Assembly: GCF_049994905.1 (NCBI RefSeq)
Contig: NZ_CP188258.1
Location: 806,001 to 870,000, forward strand
Length of the DNA: 64,000 bases
Source: Diaminobutyricibacter sp049994905
GTDB lineage: Bacteria; Actinomycetota; Actinomycetes; Actinomycetales; Microbacteriaceae
Reading direction: 5' to 3'
This document shows positions 17,070 through 25,587 of this stretch, piece after piece. Below the pieces are notes generated by a model that was given only the letters and a program-made list of their open reading frames with translations, did no database searches and had not been told where the DNA came from. Both the position numbers and the translations under genes were made by a program. The stretch's first letter is position 1, and each line of letters begins with the position of its first letter.

Positions 17070-18248
17070 GTGATCGACCGCAGGTCCGATCCCATGGCGA
17101 CCGGCTGGAATCAGAATGCGCCACGCGATGCGCCATTTGCCGCTTCGCTGACCCATCGGGGCATTAAGGCAACCGGCCGAATCGCTACGTACACGATCGC
17201 CGATACCTGGTATCCATCTTGGGGAGAGGACGACAACCTCTATAGTCCCTTTACCGACGGCGAAGTGCACGGCATCCGGTCGTGGAGTGCCGGCGAGGAC
17301 GCAACCACCGGCCACGCCGTCATCAGCGGCGCGAACCCCCTCTACCTGGACATCCATCACGTGGGGGTAGCCTCGGCGTCCCCCGGTCCATACGGTGGTC
17401 GGTATCCAAGCGCCTGTCTCAATCTCGACGGGGTCTGGTACTACGGCACATATTGCCTTGCCGATCGCGGACGTGGACTCAATTGGGACCTGTTGGGCCC
17501 GTTCGTCGGGTTCAGGACGTCCACCGACATGGGAGAGACATGGAGTGAGACGCCGCACACTCCCGAGAGCAGCCTGTTCGGCGAATCCGGGTTGGCGGAA
17601 ACCCCGATTCGAATGGGGGCACCCCACTTCGTAGACTTCGGCAAAAACATGGCCGAGTCTCCGGACGGCTACGGCTATCTTGTTGGGCACGGCAGCCGGT
17701 CATCGGATGCGCAGTTGAGTTGGATCTCCGGCGACGAGGTCTTTCTTGCTCGGGTCGTTCCCAGCGTTGAAACTATCAATGACCCAGCGGCGTGGGAATT
17801 CTTCGCCGGTCGTGTTGATGGAACGGACCGCTGGGCGAGTTCGGTAACAGAAGCTGAACCCATTGCCTCGTGGCCACGGCATATGGGGTGCGTGACAGTC
17901 ACCTATATTCCTGCTGCCCGGAAGTATGTGATGTGCGTGACCGATGGTTGGCCCACCATCAAGGAAATGGATTCGTATCTTCTCGAGGCGGATTCGCTCA
18001 CCGGTCCATGGCGGATGGTTGCCTACATGGAAAACTTCGGCAAGCAGGCGTACTTCCTCAATCTGCCGTCCAAGTTCATCTCCTCCGACGGCACGCGGGG
18101 TTGGCTCTGCTATTCCGCCAATTTCACCAGTGACATAATTCATCCTGTGATCGAGGTGGATCCAGCGGGCAGCCAGTATGCAATGTGCCTGATGGAAGTG
18201 GAATTTACGACCATCGGACACTTTGCACTCGAGGACGGTGACTCCTGA
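17070..18248 (+). CDS. Putative beta-propeller glycosidase (DUF4185/GH43-like)
   Basis: 392 residues from a GTG at 17070, with a GAAAGAAG ribosome-like stretch; ATG 17094 is an alternative. No signal peptide, so intracellular. Repeated propeller-blade phrases (DTWYPSWGEDDNLYSPFTDG, YGGRYPSACLNLDGVWYYGT, FRTSTDMGETWSETP, KYVMCVTDGWP) resemble proteins annotated DUF4185, some of which are arabinan-cleaving. Acidic residues in WGEDDN and DMGETW are active-site candidates. Between the permeases and the SDR it probably trims the imported oligosaccharide. The assignment to a GH family is tentative. Confidence 0.5.
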   Translation: MIDRRSDPMATGWNQNAPRDAPFAASLTHRGIKATGRIATYTIADTWYPSWGEDDNLYSPFTDGEVHGIRSWSAGEDATTGHAVISGANPLYLDIHHVGVASASPGPYGGRYPSACLNLDGVWYYGTYCLADRGRGLNWDLLGPFVGFRTSTDMGETWSETPHTPESSLFGESGLAETPIRMGAPHFVDFGKNMAESPDGYGYLVGHGSRSSDAQLSWISGDEVFLARVVPSVETINDPAAWEFFAGRVDGTDRWASSVTEAEPIASWPRHMGCVTVTYIPAARKYVMCVTDGWPTIKEMDSYLLEADSLTGPWRMVAYMENFGKQAYFLNLPSKFISSDGTRGWLCYSANFTSDIIHPVIEVDPAGSQYAMCLMEVEFTTIGHFALEDGDS

Positions 18249-19021
18249 TGCTGCCTAACCTTCTGGATCTTTCCGATCACGTCGTGCTCATCAACGGAGG
18301 CTGTGGCGAATTAGGCGCAGCAATCACGGACAAACTTGTGGACGCCGGGGCGTCAGTTCTCGTGAACGATATCCTGCCGGAGAGCGAGGCGCAGAGTCGA
18401 TTCCGGGGCAGGGATCGGGTCGAATACTTTCGGTCATCGGGGTCGACGCCGGAGGCCGCAAAGGAACTCGTGCAGCAATGTGCTGACCGCTTCGGTAGCC
18501 TTCCAGACACGGTCCTGTGCCATGTGGGGCTCGTTGAGTCGCACGAGATCGACCGGTTTCCGATCCAACGGTTTGACGACATTATGAACACGAACGTTCG
18601 AACCAACTTTCTCTTGGGCCAGGCGGCGGCGGACGCATGGAAAGGTTCGGAGCGGTCAGGCCATCTCATCTTCACCAGCTCCTGGGTAGCGGAGACGCCA
18701 TGGCCGGGGATCGCGCCGTACGGGGCGTCGAAAGCGGCCATCAACTCGCTGACGAGGAGTTTCGCCCGCGAATTGGCGGCCGATGGCATACGGGCCAACG
18801 CCATTTCGCCTGGAATTGTCGGGGCGGGAATGGCAAAGCGCCAATGGGACACCGAGCCCGACTACCAGCGCAGGGCAAGTAAGGCGATTCCACTCGGGGA
18901 ACTGCAAAGCGTCGACTCGGTGGCCAATGCGTTCTTGTTCCTCTGCAGCAATATGGCGAGCTACATGACTGGGAGCGTCCTCGTCGTCGATGGGGGATGC
19001 GGACTCTATCCCATGGATTGA
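18248..19021 (+). CDS. Short-chain dehydrogenase/reductase, candidate sugar dehydrogenase
   Basis: 257 residues, classical SDR. The dinucleotide motif is slightly altered (INGGCGELGAA). The catalytic Ser lies in FTSSWV and the Tyr-x-x-x-Lys in APYGASKAA. PGIVGAGM and the C-terminal LVVDGGCGLY complete the fold. It overlaps the preceding stop by one base, so it is translationally coupled. In this pathway it could oxidise the sugar to a lactone for the SMP-30 enzyme. Last gene of the operon, just before repeat copy 1. Confidence 0.85.
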   Translation: MLPNLLDLSDHVVLINGGCGELGAAITDKLVDAGASVLVNDILPESEAQSRFRGRDRVEYFRSSGSTPEAAKELVQQCADRFGSLPDTVLCHVGLVESHEIDRFPIQRFDDIMNTNVRTNFLLGQAAADAWKGSERSGHLIFTSSWVAETPWPGIAPYGASKAAINSLTRSFARELAADGIRANAISPGIVGAGMAKRQWDTEPDYQRRASKAIPLGELQSVDSVANAFLFLCSNMASYMTGSVLVVDGGCGLYPMD

Positions 19022-19204
19022 TTCGCAGCCTCATCGGTTGGCCAGCTGCAAATTGGCGCGTGAACGGTGGGGTAGCCAAAACTGTGGCCGACGTCATCGT
19101 CAACCCGGATATCGTCGACGAGTATCGGGGATCGTCGACCCGGTCATCACCCGACGGCTCGCAGCCTGTACATCGATCAGGTGTGCGAGTCGCCGGCGCT
19201 CCGC

Positions 19205-19350
19205 TTTGCGCACACTTTGCGCACAATCGAGTGAGGTCCTAGGTGGTCGGAGCGGGTTGAACGGGCACCAACATCGTTGATTTTCCGCGGGTTTTCGCAG
19301 CCGAGCCACCATCGTCAAGGGCACGGATAGAGTTCGAATCCCACGCCCTC
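19205..19350 (+). repeat. Repeat copy R1 with tRNA-Ser-like 3' end (att-like)
   Basis: Starts with two TTTGCGCACA boxes 11 bp apart (19205, 19216), continues through GAGTGAGGTC and AACATCGTTGATTTTCCGCG, and ends in AGTTCGAATCCCACGCCCTC. The end looks like the T-loop and acceptor strand of a tRNA-Ser (G73 type), but the 5' T-stem strand is missing, as expected for an attR remnant. The 19022-19556 gap holds no intact gene. Confidence 0.65.
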
Positions 19351-19434
19351 AGTCGCACGACGCAGACCCATGCTCGTCGTCGCATAAGTAGGGCCCATCT
19401 CTTGGCCGGTCGTCGGTAGCTTGCTTATGGATTC

Positions 19435-19503
19435 AGGTGTCTGGCGGCGCCGCGGCTCGGCGATCGCGTTGAAGACGTCCGACGTCGTCGCTGCTCGTGC
19501 CAT
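19435..19503 (-). pseudogene. 5' fragment of an ArsR-family regulator gene
   Basis: MARAATTSDVFNAIAEPRRR is the characteristic N-terminus of ArsR-type winged-helix regulators. The reading then departs from the family (QTPESISK) and no helix-turn-helix follows. Probably a truncated gene left by recombination next to R1. Confidence 0.45.
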
Positions 19504-19556
19504 GCCAGCAATCTGTACCCATAGCCGTACGCGTGGCTCGACGACGGTTTGCATCG

Positions 19557-21362
19557 TTAGTGCGGGTTTGGCGTCCCCAGGTTGCCCGCATGTTGGGTGA
19601 GTTCCGCGTCCACGTCGCTGATGCGGAATAGCCATCGTTTGCCTGGCTTGATGGCGGAAAGTTTGCCTTGCTTCCGCCAATTGAGGACTGTGAGAGGCGA
19701 GATCCCGCCGAGGTGCGCCGCAACTTGCTCGACTCCAACCCACCCCTCGACACCGTCGCCGTCTCCCTCTGCCGCACGCTCCGGTGCTGCAGACAGTTCG
19801 GATGTTGCGTCCAAGTAAAGTCGAGGACGCGAGGAGTGTCCCTCATCTACGACAGGCGCCCGCTCGGTTGAGGCCGTGGGCTCTGCGGCAGCCCAGTACA
19901 CAATCCGCACGCGCGCGGGAAGCGTGGCCTCCACGTAAGCACCACGGACCTGTTCCCATGTTTCCTGGGACATGTCACGCCGTCGGATCGGGAACCGTCG
20001 ACCTTCGCCTTTGACGGTAAGTACGTCTACGCGTTCGATGACTGCCTTGAGAAAGTGTGCGCGTCGGACTGGCGTCCATTTCTGCCAATCAAGACCGAAC
20101 TTCAGATTCTCCGCGAACTGTGCCGTGCCCAAAATCGCATCAACGCGTGCCGTGGCAGACTCAAGACTCTGCCGCAGTCGCTTGGAATGGGTCCGATGCT
20201 CCGTTTCGTCAACATCGCCGCGAATGCGGAGGTCATCGAGCCGAAGCTTCTGGATGCGCAAGCGCGCGAGCTCCTCATCGAGACGGGACACGGTGGCAAA
20301 GTTTGCGGGTGTCCGAAGGCGCGGCGCGATCGTTCCGGTAGCGATCTGGGAAAGAACCTGACCGAACACGTATCGTTCGAGGCGCTCGTTCTCAATCCTC
20401 ATGTGGCCACATGACAAACCGTTCGGTGATGCGCGGCGGTCTGGCCCATCAAGAGACCCAAGCGGTTGTCCGCCCAGGCAACCTAGCATCCGATATGGCC
20501 TGCCTGTAGCCAAGACCAGGCGGCGACCACAGGTTCCGCAAAACGCCAACCCGCTGCCCATCGTGGTTGCCTCGTGTGGGCCGGTGTATCCTCTGGTCGC
20601 CATAACGGCAAGCAGCTTCGCGTACGTTGCCTCATCAACGATGGGTTCCCACCCCAGCACCCCGCCCGTGTTCCGCCCGATCACTGCTGGTCGCTTTATC
20701 TTGTCGCGGAGCATGTTGCCATTCCATTGCACGGCATTGCGGGGGCGAACCCCGTCACGGTTCCAATCCCGAGCGATGGCCCGGAACGTGTCCCCACGAA
20801 TGACGCGGTCGATTGCAGAACGGATCAGCTTTGCCTCCTCCGGAACGATGTAGAGCTTCTTGTTCTCGAGCCGATAGCCCCAGGGCACTGGCCCGCCATG
20901 GAAACGTCCGGCTGCGCGCCGCTGGTCAATGCTGGCCTTGACCCGTTCGGATACCCGATCCGATTCCGCGGCGTCCCAGGCGGCGATTGTGCGAGCGACT
21001 GCACGACCGTCTGCCGTGTCCATGTTGAACTCGCCCGACGCCACCGTACAAATACGCACCTTGTATTTGACGGCAATGTCGATGAGTTCGTTGTACTCCT
21101 GCGGGCGACGCGTGAGTCGAGAATTCGAGTACGCACAAATTGCCGCGAACTCGCCTTGGCGTGCACGCTCGAGCATCGCTCTATATTGCGGCCGCGGCTT
21201 AGCTGACTTAGATGAAGCGCTTACATCGTTATCGACAAAGACAACGACGACCGTCATACCGAGGTGTGCTGCAAATTCCTCACACAATGCTTGCTGGCGC
21301 TGAACGCCGAGTTCGGTCCCTTCCGGGTCCGAGGAAATACGGCAGTAGATGGCGGCCTGCAC
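19557..21362 (-). CDS. Large serine recombinase with fused excisionase-like C-terminus
   Basis: 601 residues. Residues 1-150 form the resolvase catalytic domain (AAIYCRISSDPEGTELGVQRQ with the nucleophile Ser; SNSRLTRRPQEYNELID). A recombinase domain (AIARDWNRDGVRP), a zinc-ribbon-like part (FCGTCGRRLVL ... GLSCGHMRIENERLE) and a coiled-coil stretch follow. The last ~65 residues (WVGVEQVAAHLGGISPLTVLNWRKQGKLSAIKPGKRWLFRISDVDAEL) form a complete excisionase-type (HTH_17) DNA-binding domain, an unusual fusion. The gene sits alone between repeats R1 and R2, so it may be a minimal mobile unit or an integrase left behind by a larger one. Confidence 0.9.
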   Translation of the reverse strand: MQAAIYCRISSDPEGTELGVQRQQALCEEFAAHLGMTVVVVFVDNDVSASSKSAKPRPQYRAMLERARQGEFAAICAYSNSRLTRRPQEYNELIDIAVKYKVRICTVASGEFNMDTADGRAVARTIAAWDAAESDRVSERVKASIDQRRAAGRFHGGPVPWGYRLENKKLYIVPEEAKLIRSAIDRVIRGDTFRAIARDWNRDGVRPRNAVQWNGNMLRDKIKRPAVIGRNTGGVLGWEPIVDEATYAKLLAVMATRGYTGPHEATTMGSGLAFCGTCGRRLVLATGRPYRMLGCLGGQPLGSLDGPDRRASPNGLSCGHMRIENERLERYVFGQVLSQIATGTIAPRLRTPANFATVSRLDEELARLRIQKLRLDDLRIRGDVDETEHRTHSKRLRQSLESATARVDAILGTAQFAENLKFGLDWQKWTPVRRAHFLKAVIERVDVLTVKGEGRRFPIRRRDMSQETWEQVRGAYVEATLPARVRIVYWAAAEPTASTERAPVVDEGHSSRPRLYLDATSELSAAPERAAEGDGDGVEGWVGVEQVAAHLGGISPLTVLNWRKQGKLSAIKPGKRWLFRISDVDAELTQHAGNLGTPNPH

Positions 21363-21660
21363 ACCTCAGAGTGACACAGAGCGTCGCTTTCCGAAGAGGA
21401 TGTGGCGCATTGCCTGATCGGCAAGTAATCGGCCGTGCACTGTGCAAGATACAGAGGATGGTCTGTGCGCACTTCCCCGAGCTCGCCCTTCTCCGCGACT
21501 ATCGATTGCATCCGGTCTCCAAACCCAGGGGTGGCGCGATCGCCCCGAGCCGGAATCGGGGCAGGCGCGCTGATCGGAGTGGCCGCCGCCGGCCACCGCC
21601 AATGGCTTGACACGCAATAGGAGCGTCATCACATTCATGTGCGACTCGAGTCGGCCTTCA

Positions 21661-21808
21661 TTTGCGAACACTTTGCGCACAACCGAGTGAGGTCGTAGCC
21701 GGTCGGAGTGCGTTGAACGAGCCTCAATATCGTTGATTTTCCGCGGATTACCGCACTCAAGTCCGCATCGTCAGGGGCCCGGATAGAGTTCGAATCCCAC
21801 GCCCTCCG
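21661..21808 (+). repeat. Repeat copy R2 with tRNA-Ser-like 3' end (att-like)
   Basis: TTTGCGAACA and TTTGCGCACA boxes 11 bp apart, GAGTGAGGTCGTA, AATATCGTTGATTTTCCGCG, then AGTTCGAATCCCACGCCCTC and CG. Same orientation as R1, about 2.3 kb away with the serine recombinase between. The 21363-21953 gap shows no intact gene. Confidence 0.7.
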
Positions 21809-21847
21809 CAAGTAAAAGTGCTGATCAAAGCCGAGTTATGAACCACG

Positions 21848-21868
21848 AGCGCGCACATTTTGCGCACA
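21848..21868 (+). other. Further pair of TTTGCGCACA-type boxes
   Basis: GAGCGCGCACA and TTTGCGCACA with the same 11-bp period as in the repeats, 86 bp beyond the 3' end of the integrase remnant. They look like arm-type binding sites of a tyrosine integrase. Confidence 0.4.
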
Positions 21869-21953
21869 TCCGGTTCGGCACGAGACTGATTTGTGGGGTT
21901 CTCCGAGTTTGCAGGGGTCGAATCATCGCCGGAGGCAGTCAAGACTGGGGCGG

Positions 21954-22250
21954 CTATCCGGCGACTCTGGACGGCGAATTTTGTCCGACGGAGCGTTTGA
22001 CGGCGGCATCGATCGCGTCGGCCACCGCGTCGAGATCATCGTCCAAAAGATCGGCATATATGTCGAGCGTCTTCGCGGCCGAGGCGCGGTCGAGCATGCC
22101 TTGAAGGGCCTTCACGTTCGCGCCGGCGCTATTTGCCAGGCTCGCAGACGTGTGGCGAAGATGGTGGAAAGTCATCGGCTCAAGGTGAGCGCGGAGCAAT
22201 GTGGCCTTGAACCAACGCCTCAGCGGAGTCTCGTGTGGGCGAGGACGAGA
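21954..22250 (-). pseudogene. C-terminal remnant of a tyrosine (phage-type) integrase
   Basis: The last ~80 residues keep the catalytic core: MTFHHLRHTSASLANSAG (the HxLRHT box) and a degraded second box GMLDRASAAKTLDIYADL with the nucleophile Tyr. The N-terminal two-thirds are missing; upstream the frame runs into unrelated sequence. Its position beside R2 is where an integrase would lie relative to its att site. Confidence 0.75.
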
Positions 22251-22389
22251 ACGAGCGCTTCGTGCTTGCCGCTTCGCTCTTCGATACTGCGGACCAGGAG
22301 GGGATGACCGCGTTCGGTGGGAAGTGACCACCCCTGTTCCGGAACGGCTCACCCAACCCACGGGGAAGCGGTCATAGACCGTTCTTTGG

Positions 22390-22700
22390 TTGCGCCAACA
22401 GCTGCGGGCTGGGTCGATGGTGTGGACGGATAGGACTTCGCCGGCGTGTAGGGCAATGACGTTGACGGTGGTGTCGTCGAGGAGTGCAATGATGCGGGCA
22501 CCGCGGTGGCCGGCGCCGGCGCAAGGATCGCAGCGGTCTTGGAAGAGGACGCCTTCGAGGTGGATCCGCCAACCGAGGTCGGTGTGACCGCGAATGCGTC
22601 CATGTGAGAGGCGCGCGGCGACGTCCACCATCCCGACCAGGATCGTGCGGGCGAAGCGAGTGTCGAAACGTTCCGCGTATCCGCTAATCCTCGTCGAGCC
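22390..22700 (-). pseudogene. Possible transposase C-terminal fragment fused to the integrase remnant
   Basis: The stretch GARIIALLDDTTVNVIALHAGEVLSVHTIDPAR recalls the end of IS481-type transposases (xGEVLRxxTLDPxRxY). It is joined in frame, by apparent deletion, to the integrase tail. Weakly supported. Confidence 0.35.
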
Positions 22701-22926
22701 TTGAGGACTTTCGTCGCTCAAGTCGCCAGTGGATCTCGTGGGTGGTGGGATGACGCCACTCCACCATCCGGTACTCGAAGCCCGGAAGCAGCACGATCGG
22801 GATGGGGTCGGGCGAGGCTGGGGCGACGACGCCGACGACGATCTTCGCGTCACCCGGGATGAACGGCGACTGCGCGGGCACAGGCGCCGTAAGGATCTCG
22901 ACAGGGTCACCGTAGGGTCGCGCCAT
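22684..22926 (-). CDS. Hypothetical 80-residue protein
   Basis: MARPYGDPVEILTAPVPAQS..., proline- and valine-rich, ending EWRHPTTHEIHWRLERRKSS plus an acidic tail. I do not recognise it. A weak AGGGTG lies before the ATG. The aromatic and charged C-terminal pattern looks like a real small protein of a mobile element, but it could be a relic like its neighbours. Confidence 0.35.
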   Translation of the reverse strand: MARPYGDPVEILTAPVPAQSPFIPGDAKIVVGVVAPASPDPIPIVLLPGFEYRMVEWRHPTTHEIHWRLERRKSSRLDED

Positions 22927-23147
22927 AACCGCACCCTATCACGCCTGAGAATCCACCGAGAGGATGCTTAGGTCGTGCATACGGACGCCATAGACGCCTG
23001 TTAGGGTCTGTTAATTCATATCATCCGCTCCGGCCTGGTGTGGGTAGACGCAGTCGCTGGGCAGAGGTCTGGATGGTGCGAGCGCCTCCAATTCCTACGG
23101 AGCAAAAGCCCCGCCTCGTCGGTACTCATTTCGACTAAAAGTAATTA

Positions 23148-23157
23148 TGTCTTGACA
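23148..23157 (+). promoter_or_regulatory. Putative IolR operator, copy 1, over a TTGACA -35 box
   Basis: TGTCTTGACA overlaps a perfect TTGACA (23152-23157), followed after 18 bp by AAGAAT. Related sequences lie upstream of iolC (TGTCCTTACA) and iolR (TGTGAGGACA, whose complement is TGTCCTCACA). From memory it also resembles the IolR box described in Corynebacterium. Remnants aside, the 22935-23328 gap has no gene. Confidence 0.55.
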
Positions 23158-23328
23158 AACTATCAATTGGCGTCGAAGAATGTACTCGGCTCAAGGAAGC
23201 CGGGAACAAGTACCACCAGATCCACCCGCTGAGAATCGCAACGATCGCGATCCCCAGTCCATTCAACGGAGAATGATTTTGCACAACGAGCCCGTTCATC
23301 GCACCCCCTGCTCGTCCGGGGTGACAGT

Positions 23329-24465
23329 ATGAAGAACACGAATCCCGCGCCCCTTCGCGCCGCGATCGTCGGCACCGGCGGAATCTCGCGAATCCACGGC
23401 CGGCGGATCCAGGATCTCGGCTCGCAGGTCGTCGCAGTCTGCGGCCGCCGCCTTTCCAGCGCAGACGAACTCGCCGCCGACCTCGGCATCCAGGCGACGA
23501 ACGAAGCCGGCACCTGGACCGCGGGCATCCGCTCGTACGACGACCTGGGCCGCATGCTCGACGAGACCCGACCCGACGTGCTGCACGTCTGCTCACCCCA
23601 CGGATTCCACGCGGAGCACGCCCTCGAGGCGATCAAGCGTGGCATCAACGTAGTATGCGAGAAGCCTCTGGCGACAACGGTCGTAGACGCACAACGGCTC
23701 GTCGACGCGAGTATGGCGGCTGGAGTGCACGCGGCCGTGTGCCTGGTCCAGCGGTCGTACCCGATGACGGCCGAGCTGCGCTCGCTCGTCGGCTCGGGAA
23801 AGCTTGGGCGGCTCCAGGCGATCCGCGGGACGTTCCTCTCCTGGGATGCCAACCACGACAACTGGGGCTGGGGTTTCGATCCGGCCATCGCGGGTACCTC
23901 CTACGCCACGGCCGACCTCGGCGTGCACTGGCTCGACCTGGTCGAGCACGTGACCGGCTCCCGCATCCGCGAGGTCGAGGCGCGATTCTCGACGATTCGT
24001 CCGGTCCGGATCAAGGATGGCGCCGAAGTGGCCGTCGAATCCGAAGACTACGTTCGCCTCTTCTTCGAACTCGCCGACGGCACTCCCGGCTCCGCGGTCT
24101 TCTCCGGCGTCTGCGCCGGTGAGCCGAACGGATGCGCGATCGAAGTGGACGGCATGGATGGCGGCCTCCACTGGCGTGCCGACCAGCCGAACGCCCTGAA
24201 GCATCGGCGATCGGACGCTTCGCTCGTCACGATCACCAGAGACCCGGAACGGCTTTCGCCCGAGGCAGGAAGGCTCGCGTTCAACCCCGCGGGCCACGCC
24301 GAAGGCTTCGGCGACGCGTTCCGCAACCTGATCGGCGACGTCTACGCCGCCATCGGGGGAGAAGAACGGAACTATCCGACATTTGAGGACGGGCTGCGGC
24401 TCGCCACTCTCGTCGAGGCGATTCAGCAGAGTGCATCAACCCGGAAGGCGGTCACCATTGACTAA
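23329..24465 (+). CDS. Gfo/Idh/MocA-family oxidoreductase, first of the cyclitol cluster
   Basis: 378 residues. N-terminal Rossmann fold AAIVGTGGISRIHGRRI, then the family signature CEKPLATTV (Lys of the EKP motif); the substrate domain includes TADLGVHWLDLVEHV with the catalytic His context. Such enzymes oxidise myo-, scyllo- or amino-inositols and related sugars with NAD(P). First gene after the IolR-type operator, overlapping the ATPase gene by 8 nt. It differs from the other two MocA-family enzymes in the cluster, so it may act on a side substrate (an epimer or derivative). Confidence 0.88.
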   Translation: MKNTNPAPLRAAIVGTGGISRIHGRRIQDLGSQVVAVCGRRLSSADELAADLGIQATNEAGTWTAGIRSYDDLGRMLDETRPDVLHVCSPHGFHAEHALEAIKRGINVVCEKPLATTVVDAQRLVDASMAAGVHAAVCLVQRSYPMTAELRSLVGSGKLGRLQAIRGTFLSWDANHDNWGWGFDPAIAGTSYATADLGVHWLDLVEHVTGSRIREVEARFSTIRPVRIKDGAEVAVESEDYVRLFFELADGTPGSAVFSGVCAGEPNGCAIEVDGMDGGLHWRADQPNALKHRRSDASLVTITRDPERLSPEAGRLAFNPAGHAEGFGDAFRNLIGDVYAAIGGEERNYPTFEDGLRLATLVEAIQQSASTRKAVTID

Positions 24466-25573
24466 TCTCATCGTCCGTGAGGACACTGCGGTTGAACCCG
24501 CAGTCGCACCGACATTCACCAGCAACGCCATCGAACTGCGCGGGATCGTCAAGACCTACGGCAGCGAAGTGGCTCTGCACGAGCTCGATCTCGACATCCG
24601 CGATGGCGAGTTCTTCTGCCTCCTCGGCCCGTCGGGCTGTGGCAAGACCACGACACTCAACATCATCGGCGGATTCGTCGGGACCACCGGCGGAACCGTC
24701 CGGATCGCCGGTGAGGACGTCACGAAGAAGTCGCCGAACCGCCGGCCAGTCAACACGGTGTTCCAGTCGTACGCGCTCTTTCCGCATCTGACGGTCATCG
24801 AGAACGTCGCTTTCGGCCTGCGGATGGCGCGCGTCTCCAAGGCGGAACGCACCAGGCGCGCACAGGATGCTCTCGACCTCGTCGGTCTCGGAGCCTTCTC
24901 CAGCCGCCCGGTGGCGAAGCTGTCCGGTGGCCAGGCGCAACGCGTCGCAGTTGCCCGTGCCCTGGTCAACAAGCCGAAGGTGCTCCTGCTCGACGAGCCG
25001 CTCGGAGCTCTCGACCTCAAGTTGCGCAAGCGGCTCCAGACGGAACTCTCGATCATCCAGCGTCAGGTCGGCACCACGTTCGTGTTCGTCACGCACGACC
25101 AGGAAGAGGCCATGGCCCTCGCCGACAGGATCGCGATCCTCAACGAAGGACGCATCGAGCAGATGGGAACCCCGGAGGAGATCTACCGGACTCCGCGCAC
25201 CCGGTTCGTCGCCGAGTTCATCGGTGAGTCGAACATCCTGAACGGCCGTAGGGTCGGCACCGAATTCGAGCTGGAGAACGGCGCCCGTGTGCCGATCGCG
25301 GCGACGGCTTCCGCCGATACGACCGCGCTGGTCGTACGTCCGGAGTCCCTTCGCATCGACGCCGACGGTTTCCTCGACGCCGAGATCGTCTCACGGGCCT
25401 ACCTCGGCTCCATCACCCGTGTCGTACTGAAGCTCGCCGGCAGCGAACAGCTCGTCGTCTCGACCATCAGCGACCACGCTCTCGAGCACCTCGACGAGAG
25501 CACCCTCGAAATCGGTCGGCGCGTCAGGGTCTCCTGGTCCCTCAAAGCCGCCCACCCCATCGCAGAACACTAG
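24458..25573 (+). CDS. Polyamine-type ABC transporter ATP-binding protein (PotA-like)
   Basis: 371 residues starting at TTG 24458 (TNLIVREDTAVEPAV), which follows GGAAGGCGG and overlaps the stop of the previous gene; no ATG or GTG fits. Walker A GPSGCGKTT, signature LSGGQAQRVAVARALV, Walker B VLLLDEPLGALD, H-loop THDQEEAMALAD, and a C-terminal TOBE domain from about residue 260. It powers the importer made by the next three genes. This is the only transporter of the three in the window that has its own ATPase. Confidence 0.9.
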   Translation: MTNLIVREDTAVEPAVAPTFTSNAIELRGIVKTYGSEVALHELDLDIRDGEFFCLLGPSGCGKTTTLNIIGGFVGTTGGTVRIAGEDVTKKSPNRRPVNTVFQSYALFPHLTVIENVAFGLRMARVSKAERTRRAQDALDLVGLGAFSSRPVAKLSGGQAQRVAVARALVNKPKVLLLDEPLGALDLKLRKRLQTELSIIQRQVGTTFVFVTHDQEEAMALADRIAILNEGRIEQMGTPEEIYRTPRTRFVAEFIGESNILNGRRVGTEFELENGARVPIAATASADTTALVVRPESLRIDADGFLDAEIVSRAYLGSITRVVLKLAGSEQLVVSTISDHALEHLDESTLEIGRRVRVSWSLKAAHPIAEH

Positions 25574-25587
25574 AAAAGAGGCATCGA

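Noticed and set aside
21757..21942. Small minus-strand frame ending GGRGIRTLSGPLTMRT
   Set aside because: This ending is the well-known false translation of the antisense of a tRNA 3' end, which here supports the att-like reading of R2.
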